Shown in pieces: positions 35,397-42,044 of a DNA stretch of 55,286 nucleotides. The position numbers were made by a program, and so were the translations under genes. Where the stretch lies: IMG/VR virus record IMGVR_UViG_3300013099_000024, positions 1 through 55,286 of that record; one strand, 5' to 3'. The stretch comes from a virus. The notes beneath the pieces were generated by a model that did not search any database, was not told the origin of the DNA, and worked only from the letters and a program-made list of their open reading frames with translations. Position 1 is the stretch's first letter; the number at the start of each line of letters is the position of its first letter.

Positions 35397-35864
35397 TCAG
35401 TCATCCTCCTTAAGCCAATGATACAACCTTCTCAACCACTTCACCGTATGCTTCTCCAAGTGCTGCTCCGAGAAGAACTTCGTCACGTCAACTATCACGA
35501 CCCCCGATTCCAATGCATATAAACACTCTTCTGTTGCAACGACGTTATACGATTGCCAATCAATCGCGATCTGCGTAATCGACAGCGGAAACCTTGCAAA
35601 CAGCTCCTCGATCGTCTTTGCTTCTGTGTAGACAACCTGCACACCTGGTTCGTCAATAATCGTATATTCGTATTCGCTCTGACTACCTAGAATGAAGACA
35701 TCTACATCCGTATGAAACGCCCTACCTGTGTAGAAGGCTAATGCTGCACCACCTGCAATGACTTTCTTGCCTTCAAGCTGGTTGATTCTGTCCACAACGT
35801 CCTTACCGAAGAACCGTTCAACCTCCTCGCTTGCGACCTGCTTCAGAACTCGTGTTCTTCCCAT
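35397..35864 (-). CDS. Minimal nucleotidyltransferase-like protein
   Basis: A 155-residue protein starting MGRTRV at ATG 35864. Nucleotidyltransferase core: VIAGGAALAFYTGRAFHTDVDVFI (about 35-58; GG and D-x-D). The rest is alpha/beta. Such stand-alone domains add nucleotides to proteins, RNA or small molecules; the target is unknown. A T10 run lies just upstream on the same strand, so it may be transcribed separately from the SSB gene. Confidence 0.55.
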   Translation of the reverse strand: MGRTRVLKQVASEEVERFFGKDVVDRINQLEGKKVIAGGAALAFYTGRAFHTDVDVFILGSQSEYEYTIIDEPGVQVVYTEAKTIEELFARFPLSITQIAIDWQSYNVVATEECLYALESGVVIVDVTKFFSEQHLEKHTVKWLRRLYHWLKEDD

Positions 35865-35873
35865 TGTATCACC

Positions 35874-35897
35874 AAACAAAAAAAAAAGGAAGAGAAA
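35874..35897 (-). terminator. T10 terminator behind the SSB gene
   Basis: On the minus strand CTTCC followed by ten T (35887-35878) directly after the SSB stop and before the nucleotidyltransferase start; no hairpin. This is the longest T run between genes in the cluster and a good archaeal terminator. Confidence 0.55.
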
Positions 35898-35901
35898 GTC
35901 T

Positions 35902-36882
35902 TCAACCCCACAGCACTTCATCCAGCTGCTCCATGACATCCGCATACGTCATAGTCTCCGGATTGAGTATAGCACCAAACGCATTGAGGATGACTCTCGT
36001 CTCCTCTTCGTTGACATTCACTGTCGTCCTACCAAACGCAATGACTTCCACACCCACGCTCACTGGACCACTGATTACTGCTGGATTGGCGAACACAGGC
36101 ACTCCGTCACCTGTTGGTTCGTCGAGATCGTCAATCACCATGAGGTTGTTGCCAGTAGAAGTCTCAGTGACATAAGTTACCACACCCTTGATGGCTGCGA
36201 TCCTTGCTGGGTTGTTTGCGTGTTCTTCATGCCAATCCAGAAGGCTGTTGATGTCCACAGCATAGTCCTCTAGCACATTGTAGGCAACCTGCCAGAGTTC
36301 CTTGTCGCCTATGTTCCCTTCCTTAGCAAACGGCCTAATTCTGCTGAGCGCAATCACATTCTCGCTCCTCGGATTGCCAGCGAACACATAGACTCCACCA
36401 ACCTCTGGTTCTTCCTTGATGTTACCGTAGACTTGCACAAACTTGCCGTCGACAGCCATGAAGACGTCTCTCCTCCAGATCTCAGGCACCGGCTTACCGA
36501 AGTTTGGATTCGGATCACCAGACGGCAATGTCGGCCTGTTGTCAATCGGTATTACCTTATCGCCCTCGATCCTCACGAGGCCTTCCGCAATCGCCTTCTG
36601 TGGATCCGATTCGTAATCTGCCAAAATGGATTGCTTAATACCAGCCAGCATATCCCTGTATTCGTTGAATCCCAAGCAAATGCCCTTGAAGATCTTGGCT
36701 CCTGATCTCTTGGCGACCTGGATGTATTGTTTCACCTTCAGCCTCACTATCGCCCAGATCTTGTCCTCGGTGTCTTGCGGCCTAATTTGTTTGACGGTAT
36801 TGTAGAGGGTAGTAACTTTCTTCTCTGCTTCAGCTTGCTCCACTCCAGCATCTACCAACATCTTAACTAACTCGTTCTTCAT
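35902..36882 (-). CDS. Single-stranded DNA-binding (RPA-like, OB-fold) protein
   Basis: A 326-residue acidic protein; ATG 36882 is eight bases after AGGAGG. The N-terminal third is helical. Two OB-like beta regions follow: RRDVFMAVDGKFVQVYGNI (about 138) and IKGVVTYVTETSTGNNLMVID (about 230), with VEVIAFGRTTV and an acidic tail (YADVMEQLDEVLW), typical of SSB/RPA proteins. It stands in the replication cluster with its own T10 terminator, fitting high expression. The family call is from fold pattern and context. Confidence 0.5.
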   Translation of the reverse strand: MKNELVKMLVDAGVEQAEAEKKVTTLYNTVKQIRPQDTEDKIWAIVRLKVKQYIQVAKRSGAKIFKGICLGFNEYRDMLAGIKQSILADYESDPQKAIAEGLVRIEGDKVIPIDNRPTLPSGDPNPNFGKPVPEIWRRDVFMAVDGKFVQVYGNIKEEPEVGGVYVFAGNPRSENVIALSRIRPFAKEGNIGDKELWQVAYNVLEDYAVDINSLLDWHEEHANNPARIAAIKGVVTYVTETSTGNNLMVIDDLDEPTGDGVPVFANPAVISGPVSVGVEVIAFGRTTVNVNEEETRVILNAFGAILNPETMTYADVMEQLDEVLWG

Positions 36883-36933
36883 TCTCATCACCTCCTACTA
36901 ACCATGTTTCACACACTCTGCGGAAAAAGCAAA

Positions 36934-36943
36934 TGGTTAACCA
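36934..36943. promoter_or_regulatory. Perfect 10-bp palindrome TGGTTAACCA
   Basis: Lies in the 60-base gap upstream of the SSB reading frame's neighbour, between the 76-residue gene stop and the SSB start on the minus strand, 50 bases ahead of ATG 36882. A half-site-like TAACCA recurs at 36898. Possible operator. Confidence 0.3.
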
Positions 36944-36945
36944 AT

Positions 36946-37176
36946 TCACTTCCTCACCAGGAAGATCCTATCTCCTCTCTTCACAACCTTCACACCATCA
37001 ACCTTCTTACACACCTTCAGTAGTTGCTGATAGACCGTCTGAGGCTTAGCCTTAAACCCAGTTACTTCGGCTTGCGCCAGCTTAGCTTCCATAAACTTTT
37101 GCACAATCTCCTCATACTGCTTGCTCCTTCCCTTGACCTCCTTCTTTGGAAGCTCATCTACCTTCTTCAACTCCAT
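36946..37176 (-). CDS. Small DNA-binding protein (paralogue family A)
   Basis: A 76-residue basic protein, ATG 37176 behind GGAGGTGATAGT. A Lys-rich start is followed by KPQTVYQQLLKVCKKVDGVKVVKRGDRIFLVRK, a winged-helix-like end with a beta wing. The same build is found at 38403, 43470 and 52454. Probably a small viral transcription regulator or chromatin protein. Confidence 0.6.
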   Translation of the reverse strand: MELKKVDELPKKEVKGRSKQYEEIVQKFMEAKLAQAEVTGFKAKPQTVYQQLLKVCKKVDGVKVVKRGDRIFLVRK

Positions 37177-37253
37177 ACTATCACCTCCTTCAAATCGAAC
37201 CATCTCCCACATTCTGGACACTCAACTTCTACATCAAAACCTCTTCTCAACAT
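37167..37253 (-). CDS. 28-residue single zinc-knuckle micro-ORF
   Basis: ATG 37253 inside the preceding micro-ORF; encodes VEVECPECGRWFDL, one CxxC knuckle. Its 3' end contains the SD of the next gene. Pairs with the similar CPFCGRW peptide upstream; together they could make one zinc site as a heterodimer, or they may be two halves of one broken ribbon. Confidence 0.35.
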   Translation of the reverse strand: MLRRGFDVEVECPECGRWFDLKEVIVWS

Positions 37254-37299
37254 ACACCCACCGACCACAGAATGGACATTCCACCTCAATCTCGACCAC
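37234..37299 (-). CDS. 21-residue single zinc-knuckle micro-ORF
   Basis: GTG 37299 follows GGGAGGTGAGATT at ideal distance and encodes VEIEVECPFCGRWVYVEKRF. One CxxC knuckle only. Very small, but the start signal is among the best in the region. Confidence 0.4.
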   Translation of the reverse strand: MVEIEVECPFCGRWVYVEKRF

Positions 37300-37322
37300 A
37301 ATCTCACCTCCCTCAGGACTCC

Positions 37323-37434
37323 TCCACTCGTAGGAGGCGTCGGCTACAAGCAAGCCGACGGGTGCCGGAAAATCAGTTGATGTATTGCAGTCAACGGTAC
37401 ACCCTCCCTACGAGCGCTTAAGGCTTGAGGGAGA
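37323..37434. ncRNA. Structured element, three-way junction plus hairpin
   Basis: Outer stem CTCGTAGG (37327-37334) pairs with CCTACGAG (37407-37414). Inside are hairpin GTCGGCT/AGCCGAC (37339-37359) and an arm GGGTGCCG/CGG-CACCC (37360-37367 with 37395-37404) topped by GTTGA/TCAAC (37376-37395). An alternative hairpin CTCCCT/AGGGAG (37404-37433) competes with the outer stem. It lies in the only coding gap of this part. Could be a cis-regulatory RNA on the minus strand, or on the plus strand a TnpB-type (IS605 right-end, omega-RNA-like) guide remnant. Strand unknown. Confidence 0.45.
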
Positions 37435-37569
37435 CTAATCGTAGCTGCATACGATTGTATGGTCACCAACATTCGCATGGATATACTTACACTCCGAACA
37501 GACACTTATGGGTACGAACGCTTTGTGTAATGTACATTCTACATAGCCTACAACCTTCAAGCGCCTCAT
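37435..37569 (-). CDS. 44-residue zinc-finger protein
   Basis: ATG 37569 overlaps the stop of the winged-helix gene (ATGA), SD AAGGTGAGAAA. Metal ligands: VECTLH ... VPISVCSECKY ... IVCSY (C-x2-H, C-x2-C, C). Reads like small archaeal zinc proteins that begin YVECTLHKxFVP. Unknown function. Confidence 0.6.
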   Translation of the reverse strand: MRRLKVVGYVECTLHKAFVPISVCSECKYIHANVGDHTIVCSYD

Positions 37570-37850
37570 TTTCTCACCTTAAACCATCCACCGCTCATTT
37601 GTTCGAAAACATCATCCAATGACTTCAACACACCCATCAGTTCTCGTCTCCCGAAAAACATCCTATGACCCCAATCGACTCTCACCAAGTGACCTTCTCT
37701 CATCAGCCGATTGAGATAATATCTCACCAACCGATGCTTTTCAGGAATACCCAACCATTCGGCGACATCAGTAGCTTCATACAATAGATCCAAATCAAAC
37801 CTACTTAGGCATACATATAGGACTACCCAACGATTGAATCGTTTAGACAT
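37566..37850 (-). CDS. Winged helix-turn-helix protein
   Basis: A 94-residue protein, ATG 37850. HTH core DVAEWLGIPEKHRLVRYYLNRLMREGHLVRVDWGHRMFFG (about 30-70, read in pieces: VAEWLGIPEKH, YYLNRLMREGHLVRV) is a wHTH with wing. Its start overlaps the end of the third QueC-like gene. Likely DNA-binding regulator. Confidence 0.6.
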   Translation of the reverse strand: MSKRFNRWVVLYVCLSRFDLDLLYEATDVAEWLGIPEKHRLVRYYLNRLMREGHLVRVDWGHRMFFGRRELMGVLKSLDDVFEQMSGGWFKVRK

Positions 37851-38373
37851 CGAACTCCACAACGTCCTCAATCTGTGCTCTCTCAAAGGCTTCCTTGCGT
37901 CTTAGACACGATGAACATCGTCCACAATGAACGTCCCATCCCTTCTCGCAGCTGTAGGTCAACTCGAATGGCACATTCAGTTGTTGTCCCAATCTCACCA
38001 CATCAACTGCTGACATCCCTGACAATGGCGTTTCGACAGTAGTCCTGAAGACTTCTCTCGCCACATCGCTGTATGCCTTACCATCTCCATAACAGCCGAC
38101 ATACACCTTACCATCAGGCATTGCACGATCGATGCCAATTGCCATCAACACACCAGGAACGAACCTCTCGATTGGAGGCATGATGACTACAATCTCAGTG
38201 ACAACGTCATAGTACTCTCTCAGTGCTACAATGGATTCTCTCTCACGCTCTGCAGTTCTCTGACCGTAGTTCACCCAAACAGCCAGGATATTGTCACGAC
38301 CATATTCCTCGATCATCTTTGCTAACAACACTGTACTACCGATGCCTCCATTGAACAAAATCACATGGCGCAT
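37843..38373 (-). CDS. QueC-like protein, paralogue 3 with altered PP-loop
   Basis: A 176-residue protein, ATG 38373 behind GAGGTGCAATCGTC. Whole-length QueC similarity: FNGGIGSTVLL at the PP-loop (SGGxDS has become NGGIGS, losing the Asp), VNYGQRTAERE, VETPLSGMSAVDVVRLG, VPFELTYSCEKG and zinc Cys HCGRCSSCLRRKEAF. The PNRN segment is replaced by VPGVLMAIGI, and the protein is about 40 residues shorter. May have a changed reaction, or act as a partner subunit of another QueC. Confidence 0.75.
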   Translation of the reverse strand: MRHVILFNGGIGSTVLLAKMIEEYGRDNILAVWVNYGQRTAERERESIVALREYYDVVTEIVVIMPPIERFVPGVLMAIGIDRAMPDGKVYVGCYGDGKAYSDVAREVFRTTVETPLSGMSAVDVVRLGQQLNVPFELTYSCEKGWDVHCGRCSSCLRRKEAFERAQIEDVVEFDV

Positions 38374-38382
38374 GACGATTGC

Positions 38383-38397
38383 ACCTCAAAAAATAGG
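38383..38397 (-). terminator. T-run before QueC paralogue 3
   Basis: CCTATTTTTTGAGGTG on the minus strand, T6 at 38393-38388, identical to the string before queE. Sits between the regulator-like gene stop and the QueC-like SD. Confidence 0.35.
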
Positions 38398-38402
38398 AGT
38401 AA

Positions 38403-38690
38403 TCATTGAACCACTATGTAAATCCTTCCATTCTGTTTCTCCAGTTTGAACCCTCTCTTGACAACCTGCATGAAGTAAGATCTCTCCACCTTGACATTCT
38501 GTTCAGCCAATGCAGCTCTAACCGCCTGATAGACGGCAGAAGCCAGGAGCTTTCTTTCGCCCGTTTTCTGAGCAATCTCTTTGACCATCTTCCTGATCCT
38601 CTCAGCTTTACCGCTCGACGTTCCTGGAGTAGGTCTCTTCATGCTCTCCTCCTTCGCCTGCTTATATAGACTCGCAATATCAACTACCAT
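38403..38690 (-). CDS. Small DNA-binding protein (paralogue family A)
   Basis: A 95-residue basic protein, ATG 38690 behind GGAGGTGAGAGCGT. Shares with 52454-52726 the order DIASLYKQAKEE, KAERIRKMVKEI, a helical middle and a closing FKLEKQNGRIYIVV wing. It has its own TATA-like promoter, so it is first in its transcript and may be an abundant regulator. Confidence 0.65.
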   Translation of the reverse strand: MVVDIASLYKQAKEESMKRPTPGTSSGKAERIRKMVKEIAQKTGERKLLASAVYQAVRAALAEQNVKVERSYFMQVVKRGFKLEKQNGRIYIVVQ

Positions 38691-38737
38691 ACGCTCTCAC
38701 CTCCTGGCTGTTTGCAAGATTATTAAGGCTCTCGGGA

Positions 38738-38752
38738 TTTAAATACTTTGTG
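38738..38752 (-). promoter_or_regulatory. Archaeal BRE/TATA promoter
   Basis: Minus-strand AAAGTATTTAAATCCC: purine-rich BRE-like AAAG then TATTTAAAT. With the usual 25-base spacing transcription would start near 38717, leaving a short leader with SD GGAGGTGAG before ATG 38690. The best promoter match inside the leftward cluster. Confidence 0.5.
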
Positions 38753-38778
38753 ATTCAAATGTTGAGACCATCACACAA

Positions 38779-38943
38779 TTAGATGCCTGCCTCCTCTTCG
38801 GTTTCCTCGACTATCTTTTCAACCTCCCATTTGAAGTCGTCCCAACTGCAATCGTAGCCGAGACTTTCGACAACCTTCTTGTATCGCGTGTAGAGGCGAA
38901 GAATCCACTTTCCTACTATCTCTACATCAGGTGTCTCATCCAT
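38779..38943 (-). CDS. Small acidic helical protein
   Basis: A 54-residue protein, ATG 38943, with a long helix WILRLYTRYKKVVESLGYD and an acidic end KIVEETEEEAGI. Starts five bases before the stop-side of the zinc protein upstream. Unknown. Confidence 0.5.
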   Translation of the reverse strand: MDETPDVEIVGKWILRLYTRYKKVVESLGYDCSWDDFKWEVEKIVEETEEEAGI

Positions 38944-38947
38944 AGTA

Positions 38948-39064
38948 TCACTCTTCATACCCACAGTTTACACATCTTTTCGGCGTCGGTGTTGTTCCAT
39001 ACCAAACCATAGGCGAGATCATTCTTCCTCCACATTTAGGACATCTACCTACATCTACCCACAT
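38948..39064 (-). CDS. 38-residue zinc-ribbon micro-protein
   Basis: ATG 39064 behind GGAGGTGATGATCA. Two knuckles GRCPKCGGRM and KRCVNCGYEE around VWYGTTPTP: a full minimal zinc ribbon. Unknown role; one of many in this virus. Confidence 0.65.
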   Translation of the reverse strand: MWVDVGRCPKCGGRMISPMVWYGTTPTPKRCVNCGYEE

Positions 39065-39081
39065 TGATCATCACCTCCAAC

Positions 39082-39363
39082 TCAGGCTTTTCTCACCAAT
39101 ACTCTCCGCTTCCCACATTTGGGGCACTCAAAATACACATACCTTGTCGTTTCATGTTTTACCTCGCTCCACCAATCCATCTTAGCTCCGCACTGTCGAC
39201 ATCTCGCATCGAAAGGTTCACTGCCACAATCAAAGATAATCACATCCAGTATCCTCTCCAACTTTGACCGATATGCTTGCACAAGGCATTCTGCGCAGAT
39301 GATCTGGCCATCCTTCCAAACGCGTACACCTTCGATTGTCCTTCCACAGATTGCACATCTCAT
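39082..39363 (-). CDS. Double zinc-finger protein
   Basis: A 93-residue protein, ATG 39363 (ATG 39378 possible). First finger MRCAICGRTIEG ... IICAECL, second CRQCGAKMDWW ... FECPKCGKRR. The start lies in the end of the thymidylate synthase gene. DNA- or RNA-binding is possible; no named family. Confidence 0.6.
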   Translation of the reverse strand: MRCAICGRTIEGVRVWKDGQIICAECLVQAYRSKLERILDVIIFDCGSEPFDARCRQCGAKMDWWSEVKHETTRYVYFECPKCGKRRVLVRKA

Positions 39364-39364
39364 A

Positions 39365-39967
39365 CTACACATATACATGAGCCGAAATACTCAACGTCCT
39401 GATTCTCTTGACTCTAATCCCCAACTCGGCTGCTACCCGGTAGCTTAATGTTAATAACTCAAAGTAATTCCCTGGCCATCCATTTTCCATATCGTTTGAT
39501 CTAAATACCGCAAAAGTATTTAGTCCTCCATCCCTAATCTTGAAGTCTACCATCACCATACAAGGTGGATTCTCACTTACCGTATCTGAAGGCCAATACA
39601 ATACGCATGCTGCTTGTCGGGTCTCTGGATGTTTGCGTAACTTAGCAATCACATTCTCGACCTGATTGCCTTCTGCCAATCTCTCTCCATAGCTATACTC
39701 CCATTCACCTGGTTCTGCCTTACATTCAGCGACATTAAGTGCATACTGCCAAACGAATGTTTCGCCCCATCGTTGGACGAAGTACCCTGGTAGTACTTCT
39801 GACGGTTTCTCAAATACTGGATCCTCAATGATAATCAATATTGGGTCCGCCTCCTTGTATTTTTGGCCACGTTCACTTTCGTAAATCTTGCCGTAATCAT
39901 CAATATATTCCAGGACTTTGTGGTATGCCTCCCCAGGCTTATGTCTAAATTTGAAGATTTTCACCAT
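39365..39967 (-). CDS. thyA: Thymidylate synthase (ThyA family, archaeal type)
   Basis: A 200-residue protein. Family landmarks: YGERLAEGNQVENVI (about 92), TRQAACVLYWP, NPPCMVMVDFKIR with the catalytic Cys (about 134), and FRSNDMENGWPGNYFELL (about 158). Asn in WPGN (folate/dUMP contact) is kept, which favours thymidylate rather than hydroxymethyl-cytosine formation. Shorter than bacterial ThyA, like archaeal forms. Supplies dTMP together with nrdJ. Confidence 0.8.
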   Translation of the reverse strand: MVKIFKFRHKPGEAYHKVLEYIDDYGKIYESERGQKYKEADPILIIIEDPVFEKPSEVLPGYFVQRWGETFVWQYALNVAECKAEPGEWEYSYGERLAEGNQVENVIAKLRKHPETRQAACVLYWPSDTVSENPPCMVMVDFKIRDGGLNTFAVFRSNDMENGWPGNYFELLTLSYRVAAELGIRVKRIRTLSISAHVYV

Positions 39968-40464
39968 TACATCATCACCTTCGTCCTAATGACCTCGCCA
40001 TCCCTCTTCAACCTCACAGGATGTTCTCTTCCCAACTCAACCTCTGTGATCGGTCTTCCTATCCTCTCAATCTCGGCTCGTCTCTTCGCCAAATTGAACT
40101 TCCTCACCCTTACCTCCTGTGTCACTACACTGAGATGATGACCTTCCTGCGGTCTTGCAAACATTTTCCATCGTCTCACATCCCTCACAATTCGATGCTT
40201 CCTCACAGGCGCGAAGACCTCGAGCCATACGATGTAGACGTTCTTGTAGACTGGCATGTGTAGCGATAATGATGACCTATAATCTCGATGAATCCTATGC
40301 GCACAATATGTGTAGAAGTTCACTGTTCCCTCTTTCATAGGTACTCGATCGGAAATGTCATATTCTAATAGCAATTGTTCGAAGTCCTTCGTCTGCCAGT
40401 TGTCATGGATTATCCCACAGAATGGGCATTCGATCTTTGCCTTGATCACATCAAACATACCCAT
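39967..40464 (-). CDS. Phage-type zinc-ribbon protein (MGMFDVI family)
   Basis: A 165-residue protein. The opening MGMFDVIKAKIECPFCG, the WQTKDFEQLLLEYDISD segment and FYTYC are known from many phage hypothetical proteins (GMFDxVxxxxxCPxCG ... FQTKDLE). Basic C-terminal half. The function of this family is unknown. Confidence 0.65.
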   Translation of the reverse strand: MGMFDVIKAKIECPFCGIIHDNWQTKDFEQLLLEYDISDRVPMKEGTVNFYTYCAHRIHRDYRSSLSLHMPVYKNVYIVWLEVFAPVRKHRIVRDVRRWKMFARPQEGHHLSVVTQEVRVRKFNLAKRRAEIERIGRPITEVELGREHPVRLKRDGEVIRTKVMM

Positions 40465-40624
40465 ACGTCAACCCTCCAAATGTTTCCAGCCATCCGGCTA
40501 CTATCCTCAACTTCTTTGCTGTCTCCCGATTATCAACCACCTCCGCTGTCAACCTCAATCTGCTGGCAAACACCCTCATCTCCTCAGGCTTCACCATCAA
40601 ACGCCTAAGATCGCGTGTATCCAT
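40451..40624 (-). CDS. Small helical protein
   Basis: A 57-residue protein, ATG 40624, SD GGGGATGATATT. Amphipathic helix VKPEEMRVFASRLRLTAEVVDN and a second helix RETAKKLRIVAGWLETFG. Its stop lies past the next gene's ATG, so translation is coupled. Unknown. Confidence 0.5.
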   Translation of the reverse strand: MDTRDLRRLMVKPEEMRVFASRLRLTAEVVDNRETAKKLRIVAGWLETFGGLTYGYV

Positions 40625-40800
40625 AATATCATCCCCGTTGCGATACTACCTACTATTATGGCTTCAATATCGTTCTCTACAATGCTGATTCCCAACCATT
40701 TAGATGCCGAGTCTCCAATCACACAGCCAAAACATAAACGAATATAGACAGTTCCATCAACTGACCTATCAACCATACTACCCCAATCATCAGTAGTCAT
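40597..40800 (-). CDS. Small protein with C-terminal membrane helix
   Basis: A 67-residue protein, ATG 40800 overlapping the previous stop. Residues about 45-67 (IEAIIVGSIATGMILWIHAI) form a membrane span; the front has two Cys (LCFGC). Unknown. Confidence 0.45.
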   Translation of the reverse strand: MTTDDWGSMVDRSVDGTVYIRLCFGCVIGDSASKWLGISIVENDIEAIIVGSIATGMILWIHAILGV

Positions 40801-41044
40801 CTCCCACCTCATACACAAACTTGTAGAAAGTACCACACTTCTTGCAGCGACACACATGTATCGATGCCTCATGTAGATTCTTCCTGTATATCAGTTCCTT
40901 GTCTATTGATCCGCACTGAGGACAATCAACAGACGACGGTATTGTATCGAAAATGCAATCTTCCATAGACTCAATCGCCTTCCGCAACTCTCGATACACA
41001 TCCCACAATTTGATCATTGCATCATATACATTCATCCTCATCAT
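40790..41044 (-). CDS. Zinc-ribbon protein
   Basis: An 84-residue protein; several adjacent ATGs (41044, 41041, 41035). Helical start, then VDCPQCGSIDKELIYRK ... HVCRCKKCGTFYKFVY, a full zinc ribbon of the TFIIS/RpoM-like shape. May touch transcription, but the family cannot be fixed. Confidence 0.6.
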   Translation of the reverse strand: MMRMNVYDAMIKLWDVYRELRKAIESMEDCIFDTIPSSVDCPQCGSIDKELIYRKNLHEASIHVCRCKKCGTFYKFVYEVGDDY

Positions 41045-41147
41045 CCTTGTCTACAAACAGTCTTATTATCGGTACGCCCTCTCTCAACACGTCCAAAGAT
41101 ATCGCTATCCTATTGAACGTGCATGTACCACCGGACGAGAAGAACAT
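41022..41147 (-). CDS. 41-residue unknown protein
   Basis: ATG 41147; encodes TCTFNRIAISLDVLREGVPIIRLFVDKDDEDEC. The end overlaps the next gene's start by 23 bases, like its neighbours. Amphipathic beta-helix-beta. No good SD. Confidence 0.4.
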   Translation of the reverse strand: MFFSSGGTCTFNRIAISLDVLREGVPIIRLFVDKDDEDECI

Positions 41148-41254
41148 ACATTGTCCAATAGGCAATGATCTCTTAGCAATGGACAATACTTGGGTTGTCT
41201 CTCATATGTCTCTACCACAATTTTGACTCTCTTCTTTCGCCACTCGGGCATCAT
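41105..41254 (-). CDS. 49-residue Cys protein (CPLLRDHC type)
   Basis: ATG 41254, SD AGGTTGG. Basic start WRKKRVKIVVETYE, then YCPLLRDHCLLDNVC, close to the CPLT-x3-C-x3-C ends of the genes at 44528 and 45938. Probably a stand-alone version of that Cys motif. Confidence 0.5.
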   Translation of the reverse strand: MMPEWRKKRVKIVVETYERQPKYCPLLRDHCLLDNVCSSRPVVHARSIG

Positions 41255-41264
41255 CGTGTCCAAC

Positions 41265-41440
41265 CTATCGATCACACTTATGGTCTTTTACCTTTAGTTC
41301 CCGATATTCTTCTTGCTCTTGTGGTAACAAATGATCTTTGCGTTGCAATTCCTCAAACCTATCCCTATCTTCCTCAGAATCAAAGAGCCATATCACATAA
41401 TCTTCTGTTGCTACATATCTTCAAACACCAATCTCATCAT
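41265..41440 (-). pseudogene. Small gene with apparent -1 frameshift
   Basis: ATG 41440/41437, coupled to the upstream stop and with SD GAGGTGGTGATG, reads MRLVFED then stops at TAG. The -1 frame continues RYVATEDYVIWLFDSEEDRDRFEELQ ... to TAG 41265, a convincing protein of the KVYAIS/IWLFDS type (compare 34901). An alternative is GTG 41396 as a separate 43-residue start. Real frameshift, sequencing indel or recoding not separable. Confidence 0.45.
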
Positions 41441-41838
41441 CACCACCTCTGCAACCTCCTTACACCTACAACTCTCCCTCTCCTTCTCACCACACTTCTT
41501 GGACTTGTGTCAGGAGCCAGCAAATCTTTGCGTTTATGCAGCATTTTACTTACGAACGAGGGCACCAAATACATCACTCTTGGCTGTTGCATATGACAAT
41601 GCATCCTCCCATCTTGATGTTTGCAGTCTCTCCTACAATTCTCACATACGGATGGCAGCCCAACAACCTCTATTACCTCATTCTGGACAATTGGGATCTC
41701 CACCCCCTTGATGAAGGCGTATCCTACTACCTTCTGCCTCGTTCGTATGCGTACCACTCTTCCTGATGGAGGGAGAACTACCTTGCGGCCATCCACAAAG
41801 AACACAGCGGGATGTCGCAAACAGTTGATGATTTTCAT
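41440..41838 (-). CDS. Conserved phage protein with inserted Cys cluster
   Basis: A 132-residue protein, ATG 41838. Front: INCLRHPAVFFVDG ... LPPSGRVVRI, back: VMYLVPSFVSKMLHKRKDLLAPDTSP and GRVVGVRRL. This is a widespread phage family (front PhxV-i-pPSG-R, back YiVSs-Va-R-DllaP ... G-vigCr-L). Between the halves sits CENCRRDCKHQDGRMHC, absent in the usual family members I know, likely a zinc site. Function unknown. Confidence 0.6.
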   Translation of the reverse strand: MKIINCLRHPAVFFVDGRKVVLPPSGRVVRIRTRQKVVGYAFIKGVEIPIVQNEVIEVVGLPSVCENCRRDCKHQDGRMHCHMQQPRVMYLVPSFVSKMLHKRKDLLAPDTSPRSVVRRRGRVVGVRRLQRW

Positions 41839-42041
41839 TCTTTCAACCTCCATACCTTGCGATCAGGCGCTAGTTTTACCCTCTTGCTTCTTTTCAAAAT
41901 ACTCCACACTTCGGCTGGACTGATGTGAATCCTACTTTCCGCAGTAACCTTAGCTGCCAGCATCTGGATGTGCCAAACATCTCGTGGTATCAACCCACCT
42001 ATCTGCCGGAGAGCCTCAAGCACCAGTTCAACCTTGTTCAT
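41835..42041 (-). CDS. Small winged-helix protein
   Basis: A 68-residue protein, ATG 42041. HTH-like VWHIQMLAAKVTAESRIHISPAEVWSILKRSKRVKLAPDRKVWRL (in pieces: LAAKVTAESRIH, PAEVWSILKRS), with a final wing strand. Stop overlaps the next ATG. Likely DNA-binding. Confidence 0.5.
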   Translation of the reverse strand: MNKVELVLEALRQIGGLIPRDVWHIQMLAAKVTAESRIHISPAEVWSILKRSKRVKLAPDRKVWRLKE

Positions 42042-42044
42042 CTG

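Noticed and set aside
37323-37434. tRNA gene
   Set aside because: Stem arrangement lacks a proper D-arm, a seven-base anticodon loop and the TTC T-loop; the arm over GTTGA has a ten-base loop.
37323-37434. Intact IS200/IS605 element
   Set aside because: Only a right-end-like structure; no TnpA or TnpB frame on either strand next to it, so noted only as a possible remnant.
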